Shown here piece by piece: positions 1 through 11,695 of a stretch of DNA of 64,000 nucleotides. The notes under the pieces are model-generated. The model did not search any database. It saw only the letters and a list, made by a program, of their open reading frames with translations, and was not told the DNA's origin. A program made the position numbers and the translations under genes. How positions within the stretch are numbered: position 1 is the first letter of the stretch; every line of letters starts with the position of its first letter. The DNA comes from an uncultured Cocleimonas sp. (GTDB taxonomy: Bacteria; Pseudomonadota; Gammaproteobacteria; Thiotrichales; Thiotrichaceae): contig NZ_CANLZW010000016.1 in the NCBI RefSeq assembly GCF_947495625.1, positions 40,059-104,058 on the forward strand, read 5' to 3'.

Positions 1-40
1 GTACCTTGTTGATTGATTTACATGCACTACACTTGCGCCT

Positions 41-784
41 ATGAAAGAAACCACGAAATTATTCTGGCAAGGTACGAGGGATATTATTCCCCTGTTAATT
101 GCTGCCGCTCCTTTTGGTATCGTTTATGGCGCTTTGGCTCAGGCAAACGGGCTTTCCACATTGGCGACTATTGGAATGTCGCTGTTCGTTTTTGCGGGTT
201 CTTCACAATTTGTGGCAGTGACTTTATTGGGTGTTGGTGCTGCATTGCCGGTCATTTTACTCACCGTGTTTATTGTCAATCTCAGGCATATGTTGTACTC
301 GATAAGTATGATGCCTCTTGTGAGTGAATTACCGCAAAAGCTGCGATTAATTATGTCATTTTGGCTGACTGATGAGGCCTACGCTACGTTGAGTAAGCGT
401 TTGCTGGATGAACCTGGAATGCCAAATTTCCAAAGGTATTATTTAGGCGCTGCGTTTGCCATGTATTTCAATTGGCAATGTTGTACTTTAATTGGCGTAT
501 TTTTAGGGCAGCAAGTACCGGATTTAACCAAATGGGGCTTGGATGTTGCGATGGTCGTAGCCTTTGTAGGAATAGTGGTGCCGATTTTACAAAATAAAGC
601 ACAATGGGCGTGTGCGGGAACGGCATTTATTTCTGCTCTGTTAACCTTCAATTGGCCACATCAAACAGGTTTGTTATTTTCTTCTTTATTAGCGATATTG
701 GTTGGCTTGTTTTTATCCCGTGATACCTATGCAAAGAATCAAATTGAAGCAGGTGGCAACAAAGTAGGTGACAACAGTGAATGA
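41..784 (+). CDS. azlC: AzlC-type branched-chain amino acid exporter, large subunit
   Basis: The 247-residue product is a hydrophobic multi-helix membrane protein. It carries the hallmarks of the AzlC family: an N-terminal PFGIVYGALA segment, FAGSSQF around residue 50, NLRHMLYS around residue 83, and a DEAYA element. In this family AzlC pairs with a small AzlD partner to export branched-chain amino acids. The partner is present here: the next gene starts inside the 3' end of this one, an arrangement typical of translational coupling. Length and motifs are complete, so I see no truncation. Substrate is assigned from the family only; nothing in the sequence separates valine/leucine export from other small neutral amino acids. 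Confidence 0.9.
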   Translation: MKETTKLFWQGTRDIIPLLIAAAPFGIVYGALAQANGLSTLATIGMSLFVFAGSSQFVAVTLLGVGAALPVILLTVFIVNLRHMLYSISMMPLVSELPQKLRLIMSFWLTDEAYATLSKRLLDEPGMPNFQRYYLGAAFAMYFNWQCCTLIGVFLGQQVPDLTKWGLDVAMVVAFVGIVVPILQNKAQWACAGTAFISALLTFNWPHQTGLLFSSLLAILVGLFLSRDTYAKNQIEAGGNKVGDNSE

Positions 785-1091
785 ATGGTTATTGATTATC
801 GGGATGATGGCGCTCACTTTCATCCCAAGGTATTTACCCATCGCTTTGGCGGGCAAATTTAGGATTCCGCCATTATTAGGTCGCGCGTTGGAATTTGTTC
901 CGATTGCTGTGTTAACAGCGATAATCGCGCAAACTAGTTTAGTGCATGATGGTGAACTCGATATCGCGTTTAGTAACCCTTATTTATATGCGCTTATTGC
1001 AGCGGTAATTACAGCCTGGATTACCAAGCATACGTTTAAAACGATACTTGTTGGTTTGATTGTTTATGCGATTGCTTTTGTTTTAGTTTAA
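768..1091 (+). CDS. azlD: AzlD-type exporter small subunit
   Basis: A 107-residue membrane protein with about four hydrophobic segments and the family motif TFIPRYLPIALAGK near the N-terminus. It is the obligate partner of AzlC in branched-chain amino acid export. The start used is GTG at 768, overlapping the azlC stop by 17 bases; a second in-frame GTG at 777 is possible and would shorten the protein by three residues. The pair appears to form a two-gene operon, with no further plus-strand gene closely following. A short AGACC/GGTCT dyad lies just after the stop but has no T-run, so I do not call a terminator. Confidence 0.87.
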   Translation: MTTVNEWLLIIGMMALTFIPRYLPIALAGKFRIPPLLGRALEFVPIAVLTAIIAQTSLVHDGELDIAFSNPYLYALIAAVITAWITKHTFKTILVGLIVYAIAFVLV

Positions 1092-1307
1092 TTTTTTGAT
1101 TAGACCAATTATAAGGTCTGGTAAGGTTTAAATGTATTCAAACTCGTGAAATTTAGCTGATCAAGCATTGCTGCTGAACTCTAAGATGGTGATATGGTTT
1201 ATAGAGGAACAATTGATAAACAAATAAAAATGGAAAACATGAATAAAATATAATAAAATCATAATGTTTGTTACTTTCTGAAAAACAATAAGAACCAATA
1301 ATATTAG

Positions 1308-2135
1308 ATGACATTACCTTTTAAATTAATTGCACTATCTATTATATTGGGGGGCTTTCATGCCTTTTTTATATCCTCTGTTGCATATAGCGCGCCAACA
1401 AAAAGTGCACCAGTAAAAAATGCACCAGTAAACAGTACGCCAATAAAAAATACATCCATTAAAACCATCAAAATGATTACGCCTTCCTGGGATGGGTATA
1501 CTAATGAGGATGGCACTGGGTTTTATTTCGATTTTTTCAGGAAAATCTATGAGCCTGAAGGAATACAATTAGAATTTATTATTGCACCATGGAGAAGAGC
1601 TACTCACGAGGTAAAGTCGGGTAATTCTGATTTTATGGTGAATGCCTATTTAACGCCTGAGAAGCCTTCTTTTATTTATCCTAAGCAACCCATGAACACG
1701 AGCTACACGCTTGCTTTATTTGATAAAAGCAAGGTTGACTGGAATGGCCAAAAATCGATAGAAAACAAAAAAGTTATCTGGATGCATGGTTACGGGTTTC
1801 ACAAATACCTTGATGTTGATGTCAACTGGAGTGAGATTGGGACACTAAAACAAGGTTGGGAACTGTTGAGAGCCGGCAGGGTTGATTATTTTCTCGATGA
1901 CTCTCTAACGACAGAGAATTATATAAAAGACAATAATCCAGATATGAGTAATATAGGAAAAGAAATTGCTTATACTATAGATACATACCCAAGATTCCTC
2001 GATTGTGAAAGATCAAACGAGTTAATCAGGATTTACGAAAAAAGAATGAAAACGCTTATCAAAAGCGGAGAGCTACAAGCGCTTTTTGAGCAATGGAATA
2101 TCAGACTTCCGCCCTGGATGCCTGCAAAAGTCTAA
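1308..2135 (+). CDS. periplasmic substrate-binding protein, family 3-like
   Basis: The 275-residue product has a hydrophobic signal segment (about residues 5-28) followed by a bacterial family-3 extracellular solute-binding fold (HisJ/FliY-like): TPSWDGYTNEDGTGFYFDF, then IIAPWRRATHEVKSGNSDF, and a C-terminal ELQALFEQWN element. These match proteins that bind amino acids or are sensors of the PBPb type. There is no ABC permease or ATPase beside it, so it is an orphan binding protein, possibly serving a remote transporter. Between signal and domain there is a degenerate five-residue repeat (KSAPV-KNAPV-NSTPI-KNTSI), likely a flexible linker. The ligand cannot be predicted. Confidence 0.75.
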   Translation: MTLPFKLIALSIILGGFHAFFISSVAYSAPTKSAPVKNAPVNSTPIKNTSIKTIKMITPSWDGYTNEDGTGFYFDFFRKIYEPEGIQLEFIIAPWRRATHEVKSGNSDFMVNAYLTPEKPSFIYPKQPMNTSYTLALFDKSKVDWNGQKSIENKKVIWMHGYGFHKYLDVDVNWSEIGTLKQGWELLRAGRVDYFLDDSLTTENYIKDNNPDMSNIGKEIAYTIDTYPRFLDCERSNELIRIYEKRMKTLIKSGELQALFEQWNIRLPPWMPAKV

Positions 2136-2159
2136 TAGAAAGAAAGTTAACGATTATTC

Positions 2160-2864
2160 CTAAGCGTTTGAATATCCATATTTAAATCCCGAAGGGTTAT
2201 GAATACGTGCATGGAAAGATACGATTACACGATCTTTTTCTCCTGAGTAGGGGAATGGCATGTGTTTGATGTGCGGTGGAAAAATCACCAGTTTGCCATC
2301 TTCAGGGTACGAATCGAAATGGGTATCCTGCAAATAAACATTACCAAATTCCCCATGCCCACCTGCTGAAGCTTCCATATTCGGTCCATAAAAACGGGTT
2401 ACGCCATTAGGCATTTTACCTTTCTCAACATCCTCGGCTGACTTGTCCGCATCACCCGATTGCACATAATAAACCCCAGACCACGCGCAATTTCCATGTA
2501 CGTGTGTCTCGTGAAAAGTGTGTCCATTAGCAACCTGAAACCATAAGCCGGTAATTTCTATATTGATATCTTTGGGTTGTCCCCAGTAAGGCGCGTTGAC
2601 TTCGCTGCCGATTTCGAAAACGCCATCCATAATAAATTTAACCAACTTTTGTAGCGCTGGGTTGTCTTTGTATTGTGCCCACATATCATCGGTGCTGGCG
2701 TACATTTCAGATTTTACCGTTTGATGCGCGCTACGATGTTTGCCAAAAAGTTCGAGTAACTCTTTATTCACTTTTTGGTGTTGGCCAAATTTCTTAATCA
2801 GGATGGGTGTTGGCCAGAGTAAATGAAGGTTAGGATTGTTTTTTTTAGGTGCGCGTTTCTTCAT
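2160..2864 (-). CDS. TIGR02466-like putative 2OG-Fe(II) oxygenase
   Basis: The protein has the double-stranded beta-helix signature of the TIGR02466 family of uncharacterised 2-oxoglutarate/Fe(II) oxygenases. The metal-ligand region HETHVHGNCAWSGVYYV gives the first His/Asp-type pair, and FPPHIKHMPFPYSG followed by DRVIVSFHARI gives the distal His and the Arg expected to bind 2-oxoglutarate. Phage and marine bacterial relatives are common. The open frame extends upstream to a GTG at 2960, but that extension has no visible ribosome site and looks non-coding. I therefore chose the ATG at 2864 (234 residues), which starts a basic MKKRAPKK segment. Substrate unknown. It stands alone, divergent from pyrG. 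Confidence 0.7.
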   Translation of the reverse strand: MKKRAPKKNNPNLHLLWPTPILIKKFGQHQKVNKELLELFGKHRSAHQTVKSEMYASTDDMWAQYKDNPALQKLVKFIMDGVFEIGSEVNAPYWGQPKDINIEITGLWFQVANGHTFHETHVHGNCAWSGVYYVQSGDADKSAEDVEKGKMPNGVTRFYGPNMEASAGGHGEFGNVYLQDTHFDSYPEDGKLVIFPPHIKHMPFPYSGEKDRVIVSFHARIHNPSGFKYGYSNA

Positions 2865-3042
2865 TGGATTGTTAGCCTGATATCTCTTTTTAAACGAAGC
2901 CTGAGAATAATGGTTAATCAGTGTTAACTCAACGCACTTGTATAAAAAAGTCAGTGTCACGACGCGCTAAAGTGAGTGCTGGCGTTTTGTTAGAGTTATA
3001 AAGCTAATGTTCTATGGTAAAGATATACACCTGAATAATATG

Positions 3043-3074
3043 AAAAAAAACGGCTATAAGTAGGGGGGTGACTT
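3043..3074 (+). repeat. G-run intergenic repeat, copy A
   Basis: An A-run followed by CGGCTAT and an exact core AAGTAGGGGGGTGACTT at 3058-3074. It sits in the 366-base divergent gap between the oxygenase-like gene and pyrG, about 155 bases before the pyrG start. I recognise nothing else in this gap. Confidence 0.85.
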
Positions 3075-3194
3075 TTCTTATATTAGATATTCATAATTTA
3101 TTTTAAAAGAAGCTAATTAAGTGCTTGCTAAACCTGTTTACTGTCAGCGCTGTATGTTACGATTCGCCTCTGATAATTATCTATTTAAATCTAG

Positions 3195-4877
<1,683 letters not shown>

Positions 4878-4917
4878 TTAACACCTTATTCATAAAGAAA
4901 GTAAGCTAGGAATATAT

Positions 4918-5751
4918 ATGAAATTATGTAATTTTGAAGTTGGACCAGATAAGCCTTTCTTCTTGTTGTCAGGCCCTTGTATTGTTGAATCTGAAAAACT
5001 AACTCTGGAAATTGCGGCTAGTTTAAAAGAAATCACAGATGAGCTAGGTATTCCTTATATTTTCAAGGCTTCTTTTGATAAAGCTAATCGCTCATCTATA
5101 AACGGTTATCGTGGTCCTGGAATGGAAGAGGGTTTACGAATTCTCGAAAAAGTAAAAACAGATCTAGGTCTGCCAATAATTACCGATGTTCATGAAGATA
5201 CGCCTCTAGATGAAGTTGCATCAGTAGTAGATGTGTTACAAACGCCGGCATTGCTATGTCGCCAAACAAACTTTATTCAAAATGTGGCAAAACAGGGATT
5301 ACCTGTAAATATCAAAAAAGGTCAATTTACCGCACCTTGGGATATGAAAAATGTCGTGGATAAAGCAAAAGCGACGGGCAACGAACAGATTATGGTATGT
5401 GAGCGTGGCTATACCTTTGGTTACAATACCTTAGTGTCTGATATGCGTGGTTTAGCGACGATGCGTGAAACAGGTTGCCCAGTGGTATTTGATGCAACGC
5501 ATTCTGTACAACAGCCCGGTGGTAAAGGCGATAGATCTGATGGCGAACGTCAGCATGTGCCTGTGTTAGCAAGAGCTGCGATAGCAGCAGGCGTTTCTGG
5601 TGTATTTATGGAGTCACATCCAAATCCAGATGAAGCCTTAAGTGATGGACCAAACTCATGGCCGACAGGTCGTATGCGTGAACTGCTTGAAATGCTACTC
5701 AAGATTGATCAGGCTGTTAAGTCTGCGCCGTTTTTGGAAGAAACGCTCTAA
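4918..5751 (+). CDS. kdsA: 2-dehydro-3-deoxyphosphooctonate aldolase (KDO-8-phosphate synthase)
   Basis: A 277-residue KdsA, which condenses phosphoenolpyruvate with arabinose-5-phosphate to make KDO-8-phosphate for the lipopolysaccharide inner core. Family motifs are intact: [11 protein letters not shown] at the N-terminus, [12 protein letters not shown], the PEP-binding [16 protein letters not shown] region, [11 protein letters not shown], and [18 protein letters not shown] near the C-terminus. The length matches typical KdsA. It lies 40 bases after pyrG and before eno, the usual gammaproteobacterial order. Its presence implies a Gram-negative cell with KDO-containing lipopolysaccharide. 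Confidence 0.98.
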   Translation: MKLCNFEVGPDKPFFLLSGPCIVESEKLTLEIAASLKEITDELGIPYIFKASFDKANRSSINGYRGPGMEEGLRILEKVKTDLGLPIITDVHEDTPLDEVASVVDVLQTPALLCRQTNFIQNVAKQGLPVNIKKGQFTAPWDMKNVVDKAKATGNEQIMVCERGYTFGYNTLVSDMRGLATMRETGCPVVFDATHSVQQPGGKGDRSDGERQHVPVLARAAIAAGVSGVFMESHPNPDEALSDGPNSWPTGRMRELLEMLLKIDQAVKSAPFLEETL

Positions 5752-5794
5752 GTTAAAGTCTTGCAAAAACGAATAAGCCAAATAAGAGAATAAA

Positions 5795-5848
5795 AAGACA
5801 CCCCCCTACTTATGAATGATATTACGTTTTTGTCGTATTAAAACGTAA
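5795..5848 (-). repeat. G-run intergenic repeat, copy B, long form in reverse orientation
   Basis: Read on the minus strand, the core is AAGTAGGGGGGTGTCTT (5795-5811, one change from consensus). It is preceded by a perfect dyad ACGTTTT/AAAACGT (arms 5824-5830 and 5840-5846). The dyad and the bases joining it to the core are nearly the same as in copy F at 20723-20780, so these two copies define a longer unit of about 55 bases. It lies between kdsA and eno. Confidence 0.82.
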
Positions 5849-5906
5849 ATAGAATTTATGCTTTGCGGGGCACTTTTTTTCCATTAATAGAATTCGAATT
5901 TAATAA

Positions 5907-7229
<1,323 letters not shown>

Positions 7230-7350
7230 TTTTTATTTAAATCGTTAGTTTAAGAACTAAAATCATTAATTTACCCCGTGTTTGTTGAAAAAACCGGGGT
7301 AGATTATACTGCGTTAAAGTATTACCCAATTTACTATTAGAAATCGATCT

Positions 7351-7755
7351 ATGAAGGCCTTGTTAATTATTTTTTCAGTGCTTCTTATGCTGCTATTGGC
7401 TGGCTTGTGGGTTGGACCAGGTAGTTTTCCGCATCTGTGGAAACTGGAAAACCGTAAAGTAGTGCAAGAGCAATCGAATGCTGAGAAGAAGGAACAGATT
7501 CGCAAAATTCAAGCCGAACTAGATGATGTCGCTTCGGGTAAGGATGCATTGGAAGAACGAGCACGTAGTGAGCTTGGGATGACCAAAAAGGGTGAAACTT
7601 TTTTCGAAGTAGTGCTTCAGCCAGAACCTAAGAAAAAGTCTAAGGCTGTAACTAGTGAAGCAGTAGCAGTAGATGGTGCTAAAAATGAATCTACTGCTGT
7701 TAAACCCTCAAAAAAAGACTCTTCTAGTATAGATATCAAAACAGGTAATGACTGA
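7351..7755 (+). CDS. ftsB: cell division protein FtsB
   Basis: A small bitopic protein: hydrophobic segment at about residues 3-22, then a short periplasmic coiled coil (about residues 30-72) ending in ALEERARSELGMTKKGETFFEV, which is the conserved FtsB tail motif. FtsB joins FtsL and FtsQ in the divisome. At 134 residues it is longer than typical FtsB (about 100), because of a lysine/serine-rich tail of roughly 45 residues with no recognisable fold. It follows eno, as in many gammaproteobacteria, and overlaps the start of ispD by eight bases, pointing to translational coupling. Confidence 0.9.
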   Translation: MKALLIIFSVLLMLLLAGLWVGPGSFPHLWKLENRKVVQEQSNAEKKEQIRKIQAELDDVASGKDALEERARSELGMTKKGETFFEVVLQPEPKKKSKAVTSEAVAVDGAKNESTAVKPSKKDSSSIDIKTGND

Positions 7756-8476
7756 TTCCATTCTCTCATCTGTTTGGGTTGTAATTCCTGCAGCAGGTGT
7801 GGGTTCTAGAATGGAGGCTGAGAAACCTAAGCAGTACCTGAAAATTGCAGATAGAACTATCATCGAGCATACACTTGCGTGTTTTATCAATCATCCTCAA
7901 GTCGCGGGTATCATTGTTGCCTTGAGCTCGGATGATCCTTACTGGAAACAGCTAAATATAAAACAAAACAAAACCCCAATATTTACTGTTGAAGGTGGCA
8001 AGGATAGAAGTGACTCTGTAGAGCAGGCTCTTGTTTATCTACGTATGGTAGAAAGAATCGATGATGATAGTTGGGTTATGGTGCACGATGCAGCTAGACC
8101 TTGTGTATCGCAGCTTGATATTGATGCTTTGCTAGAAATTCGCTCTGGTGAAAGTGTTGGCGCTATTTTGGCAACACCTGTTCGCGATACGATGAAGCGG
8201 AGCTTTCCAGATCAATTTAGAATCTCACACACAGAATCAAGAGAAAATCTATGGCATGCATTAACGCCTCAGCTATTTAAGCTAGGTCCTTTAATGAAAG
8301 CTTTAGAATTTTGTAAAACTAAATCTATTGCTGTTACTGATGAGGCGTCGGCTTTTGAAGCGCTTGGTGAACATCCTGAATTAGTAAAAGGGGGTCATGA
8401 AAATATAAAAGTAACCTATCCTTCAGATATTCAATACGCCAGTTTCTTATTAAAGAATAAACAGAAAGATAGCTGA
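7748..8476 (+). CDS. ispD: 2-C-methyl-D-erythritol 4-phosphate cytidylyltransferase
   Basis: A 242-residue IspD, transferring CMP from CTP to methylerythritol phosphate in the MEP isoprenoid route. The nucleotide-binding start WVVIPAAGVGSRMEAEKPKQY contains the family pattern with its conserved Arg and Lys residues. Further motifs are GGKDRSDSVEQAL, VMVHDAARPCVS, and VTDEASAFEALG near the C-terminus. It overlaps ftsB by eight bases and is followed 65 bases later by ispF, the next-but-one enzyme in the pathway. CTP for the reaction comes from pyrG, five genes upstream in the same run. Confidence 0.97.
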   Translation: MTDSILSSVWVVIPAAGVGSRMEAEKPKQYLKIADRTIIEHTLACFINHPQVAGIIVALSSDDPYWKQLNIKQNKTPIFTVEGGKDRSDSVEQALVYLRMVERIDDDSWVMVHDAARPCVSQLDIDALLEIRSGESVGAILATPVRDTMKRSFPDQFRISHTESRENLWHALTPQLFKLGPLMKALEFCKTKSIAVTDEASAFEALGEHPELVKGGHENIKVTYPSDIQYASFLLKNKQKDS

Positions 8477-8541
8477 TATATAAAGATTCTAAGAATAGAA
8501 ATCAGATGGATAGAAATACTATAAATTATGGGTAGTGAGTC

Positions 8542-9033
8542 ATGATGAGAATTGGTAATGGATATGATGTGCATGCTTTCACAGAAGGTGATCATATTGT
8601 ATTAGGCGGTGTAACAATAGAGCATACACATGGGCTTTTAGCGCATTCGGATGGTGATGTTCTTATCCATGCTTTGTGTGATGCCTTGCTTGGTGCGTTG
8701 GCGTTGGGTGATATCGGGCAACACTTTCCAGATAATGACTCTGATTTTAAAAATATTGATAGCCGAGTACTGCTCAAGAGTGTGTATAAACTGGTAACTT
8801 CAAAATTCTATAAGCTATCAAATTGTGATTGCACGATAGTGGCTCAGAGCCCAAAGATGGCGCCGAATATATTGACTATGAGACAAGTTATAGCCGAAGA
8901 CCTTGGTGTGTCGCTTGATAGAATTAGCATTAAAGCAACAACTACTGAAGGTTTGGGTTTTGCGGGTAAAGAGGAGGGTATTGCAGTGTATGCCTCTGCT
9001 TTATTGCAAAAATTCGAAAGGGATACTAAATAG
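8542..9033 (+). CDS. ispF: 2-C-methyl-D-erythritol 2,4-cyclodiphosphate synthase
   Basis: A 163-residue IspF, which cyclises CDP-methylerythritol phosphate to methylerythritol cyclodiphosphate with release of CMP. The signature [11 protein letters not shown] gives the metal-binding Asp and His; [31 protein letters not shown] gives the third ligand His and the family motif, and [18 protein letters not shown] lies near the end. Two adjacent ATG codons (8542 and 8545) are both possible starts. Normally truD, surE and rpoS-region genes follow in gammaproteobacteria; here the next genes are on the opposite strand, so the conserved run ends at this point. Confidence 0.97.
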   Translation: MMRIGNGYDVHAFTEGDHIVLGGVTIEHTHGLLAHSDGDVLIHALCDALLGALALGDIGQHFPDNDSDFKNIDSRVLLKSVYKLVTSKFYKLSNCDCTIVAQSPKMAPNILTMRQVIAEDLGVSLDRISIKATTTEGLGFAGKEEGIAVYASALLQKFERDTK

Positions 9034-9103
9034 AAAAGTGCGAGTATGTTGCCAGCATCTATCGAGTATTATTCTGTTCCTGATTAGGGAAAGTCGTATG
9101 GGT

Positions 9104-9592
9104 CTATTGTCGTAACTGATAATTAGGTTGGTTCGAAGAATCTAATAAATTGAATGTTATTAACCATTCAAGAGCATCTTCTGCGTCTTCCACAAACCAG
9201 TTTTTTGCGGATCCCAGTCTGAATGTATAGCCCCATTCATCCATATCCGCCATCATTTTTAGTCTACCCATTTCTGGTATTTCATCGGCTAACAGTATTT
9301 GTAAATAGCATACTGCATTTTCTTCATCATAATCACCTTCTGCATTGGTATCGAGATTTTCTCGACGCTGTTGGTCCATGCAAATAAAGTGGCAGGCTTC
9401 ATGAAGGGCTGAATGTAGCGGGGTGTCTTTTCGAACAAATAGTTGATTATCGATTAAGCCCGCTTCTGAGTCTCCCCAGTAACTACCGGGAATTTCTTCA
9501 GACGGGCTTGAGATTTTTAGCGCTAACTTATACTTGGCAAGGAGGGTTTGGAGTGAGCCGATCTGAATGTCAGCAATTTTTAAAACGTTAAT
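9104..9592 (-). CDS. putative HExxH metallopeptidase-like protein with no standard start codon
   Basis: An ATG at 9379 would give only 91 residues, but the same frame stays open and protein-like up to a stop at 9605-9607. The extra part includes LHSALHEACHFICMD, a HExxH zinc-site motif ending four residues before that ATG, so the short form would lose the probable active site. No ATG, GTG, TTG or CTG lies in the upstream part; the best candidate is ATT at 9590-9592, giving about 163 residues. A glutamate-rich stretch (DEENAVCYLQILLADE) follows and could supply a third ligand. Not recognised as a named family. It lies 63 bases after the J-domain gene on the same strand. Coding extent is seen; the start is inferred. 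Confidence 0.6.
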   Translation of the reverse strand: MNVLKIADIQIGSLQTLLAKYKLALKISSPSEEIPGSYWGDSEAGLIDNQLFVRKDTPLHSALHEACHFICMDQQRRENLDTNAEGDYDEENAVCYLQILLADEIPEMGRLKMMADMDEWGYTFRLGSAKNWFVEDAEDALEWLITFNLLDSSNQPNYQLRQ

Positions 9593-9655
9593 GGTATGCC
9601 GCTGTTAATAAAAAGTTAAATGATAATGATTTTAAAAGAGGGCGAAAACTAAATA

Positions 9656-10732
9656 TTATTGCTCAATTGAGCTATTTTCTAGTTCTAGCTGGTTAATGCT
9701 TAAGGTGTTGCCATCTTTTAATAGAGTAATTGTAGCGATACCTTCTCTGGTGAGCCATCTTTCTTCACCTTTTAAATGATATCTGGAAAGGAATTTCCCT
9801 TTACCTTGAACTTCACCAGAAACATTGCTCCAATCAAAATCAAATAACACCATTTTTCTTTCACTGGTGATTTCAAAAAGAGTTTCTAATTTGTCATTGA
9901 GCTGTTGATCAGTTTGATTTTTTATTTCAGGTGTATTCGCAAGAATCGGTTTAATGATATCCACACGACCTTCTTCATAAGCACTTTCGAGTTTTCTCAG
10001 CATTGTCTGAAGGTTAGTGTCAGAAACTTCGACAGTGCTACTAATTGCTGCTTTTCTTATAGGATTGACTTGTTCCATAGATTCTGGATCTTGTGAAGAG
10101 TCATCTATGCTGGTTGTAATTAATTCTGGATTTGCGGGATCATAAAAATGTCCAACCATAGCCACTAAGGTAAAAATTGTTATGGCTGAAATGATGGCCA
10201 TCGCACTTCTGGTATTCGAGATCTGAGTCTCAGTTTTTTGAGTGGCGCTGTAAAAACTTTTAGGTGGCTTTCGATATTCAGATACGGTTATTAATTCTTC
10301 TTGATCAGTACGTTTTTGTTTTAAATGCGTATAGGCACTAGTAACTAGTGATGAATATTGTGTAGCATTTGGATTTGAATTGAGGTCAGGGTGAAAAATC
10401 TTCATTAGCAGTTGATAGTGCAACTTTAATGTTTCTTCAGATTCGTTGCGATTGGTAAATGTGGTGTTTGCTAATTTCGTTCCCAGGATTTTTTCATCGC
10501 TATTGCCATCAATAACCATCGCTTTTTCTACAAAGTTAAGCAGGGCATGATGAAGGACGTCGCTTTCCAGGTCATGTACTTTAGCAAATTCTTCTAGTTG
10601 TTTTTTAGAAGTACATAAACGAAGTAATTCAGTGGTGCCTTCAGGTAATTCAGAATCCGGAAAGCAAAGCCATGCCATTTCGTCTGGATATTTGTCTAAG
10701 CGGAGGGCTTGATGTATGGCAAGGTTTTTCAT
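9656..10732 (-). CDS. J-domain (DnaJ-like) membrane protein
   Basis: A 358-residue protein with an internal J-domain-like segment: LKLHYQLLMKIFHPDLNSNP places the key HPD triad at residues 114-116, followed by YSSLVTSAYTHLKQ, typical of J-domain helices II-IV. J domains stimulate Hsp70 ATPase. The J-like segment is preceded by about 95 residues of unknown character. A single transmembrane helix lies at about residues 176-195, and the C-terminal 160 residues look extracytoplasmic. The partner chaperone is not in the window. It precedes the HExxH gene on the same strand, so they may be co-expressed. Function beyond Hsp70 recruitment is not inferable. Confidence 0.75.
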   Translation of the reverse strand: MKNLAIHQALRLDKYPDEMAWLCFPDSELPEGTTELLRLCTSKKQLEEFAKVHDLESDVLHHALLNFVEKAMVIDGNSDEKILGTKLANTTFTNRNESEETLKLHYQLLMKIFHPDLNSNPNATQYSSLVTSAYTHLKQKRTDQEELITVSEYRKPPKSFYSATQKTETQISNTRSAMAIISAITIFTLVAMVGHFYDPANPELITTSIDDSSQDPESMEQVNPIRKAAISSTVEVSDTNLQTMLRKLESAYEEGRVDIIKPILANTPEIKNQTDQQLNDKLETLFEITSERKMVLFDFDWSNVSGEVQGKGKFLSRYHLKGEERWLTREGIATITLLKDGNTLSINQLELENSSIEQ

Positions 10733-10941
10733 TATAAGGTTATCCTATCAAATATGCTTATAAATGACTATTCGAAATCAATCAATTTCAAAAAATGGGG
10801 TCTCAATTCAGTGGTTTTTTTGACAAGAAATGTTCATTTTAAATTAATATAAATACATTTTTAATTTAAATGTATTAGAAATTTCTTGTTTGATATATGT
10901 CTAAAGTTTAGTAATTAGTACACACTATTTTTTCTTATAGA

Positions 10942-11199
10942 TTATTTGGTGGTAACTTTTCTTTTTGTTCTCGTTTTTCTGTTTGTTTCAGCCCTAATCG
11001 CAAAAGCTCTGCCAATGGGTCCTGATTTATCCTGACCTATTGCAGATTCCAGCTCATCGATTCTTTGATTTAATTCATCAAGATGAAGCGCACTCGAACG
11101 CTTTCCCTTTTCTTTGGCTGCAATAGCTAAAGCTTTGAGTTTAGGGTCACCTGCGGCAACCAGATTGGTTACCATGGGAATGTTGGGGTGCTTTTTCAT
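10942..11199 (-). CDS. small basic hypothetical protein, third gene of the pepA-holC operon
   Basis: An 85-residue protein that I do not assign to a family. It has a central acidic helix with heptad-like spacing (LDELNQRIDELESAIGQ) flanked by a lysine-rich N-terminal half and a strongly basic tail (RKTRTKRKVTTK). It lies 21 bases after holC, which itself lies 22 bases after pepA, so the three are very probably one transcript. The small size, coiled coil and basic tail would fit a nucleic-acid or ribosome-associated protein, but that is speculation. Confidence 0.6.
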   Translation of the reverse strand: MKKHPNIPMVTNLVAAGDPKLKALAIAAKEKGKRSSALHLDELNQRIDELESAIGQDKSGPIGRAFAIRAETNRKTRTKRKVTTK

Positions 11200-11220
11200 T
11201 AAAAATAGATAGATTGAAAA

Positions 11221-11673
11221 TCACAGCTTATGGTATCCAAGAGTATATCCGCGATCTCGATAGAAGGAATATCGTTTGCGACCGGCGGTTAGAATTTCAT
11301 CCTCAGTGTCCAATATTTCAGCAACTTTGGTAAATCTCGAGAAAAATGAAGGGCGTTCTAGCGACATGTTTATCAAATAATCGCAATTCTCAATAGGCTC
11401 AAAATCATGGGAAATACTGACTTTTTCGTATTTACTAGGTTTGCTAGTGTTTTCATTTTCACGGTCTTCAGCTGAAATGATTGAGTGAGGAATGAAGCTT
11501 GAAGCTTCATTCCTCCACAAAAACTCATCTACATTTTTACTCAGAGTCTCAGAGCCCGTATGTATATGAACACAAAGATTTCTTTTTAAAGCCATGCCGA
11601 GCAAACGATAAACAACAGCTAACCTGTTGTCTAAACCTTGTTCTTTGCTAACGTAAAAATTTATTTCAGTCAT
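11221..11673 (-). CDS. holC: DNA polymerase III chi subunit
   Basis: A 150-residue HolC. The chi family pattern is visible: INFYVSKEQGLDNRLAVVYRL at the N-terminus, KRNLCVHIHTGSETLSKNVDEFLWR, SFIPHSI, and a C-terminal RKRYSFYRDRGYTLGYHKL in place of the usual RWRxYRERGY element. Chi links the clamp loader to single-stranded-DNA-binding protein in the replisome. It follows pepA in the conserved gammaproteobacterial order. The usual downstream valS is absent; the small basic gene takes that place. A serine/glutamate-rich insert near residues 70-85 makes it slightly longer than some homologues. Confidence 0.9.
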   Translation of the reverse strand: MTEINFYVSKEQGLDNRLAVVYRLLGMALKRNLCVHIHTGSETLSKNVDEFLWRNEASSFIPHSIISAEDRENENTSKPSKYEKVSISHDFEPIENCDYLINMSLERPSFFSRFTKVAEILDTEDEILTAGRKRYSFYRDRGYTLGYHKL

Positions 11674-11695
11674 GTGTGTTTATCTAACGAGTTTT

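Noticed and set aside
2865..2960. Upstream GTG start for the oxygenase-like gene
   Set aside because: The extra 32 residues show no family similarity and lack a ribosome site.
7272..7301. TACCCCG/CGGGGTA hairpin after eno as a terminator
   Set aside because: The loop is 16 bases and no T-run follows; left as a dyad of unknown use.
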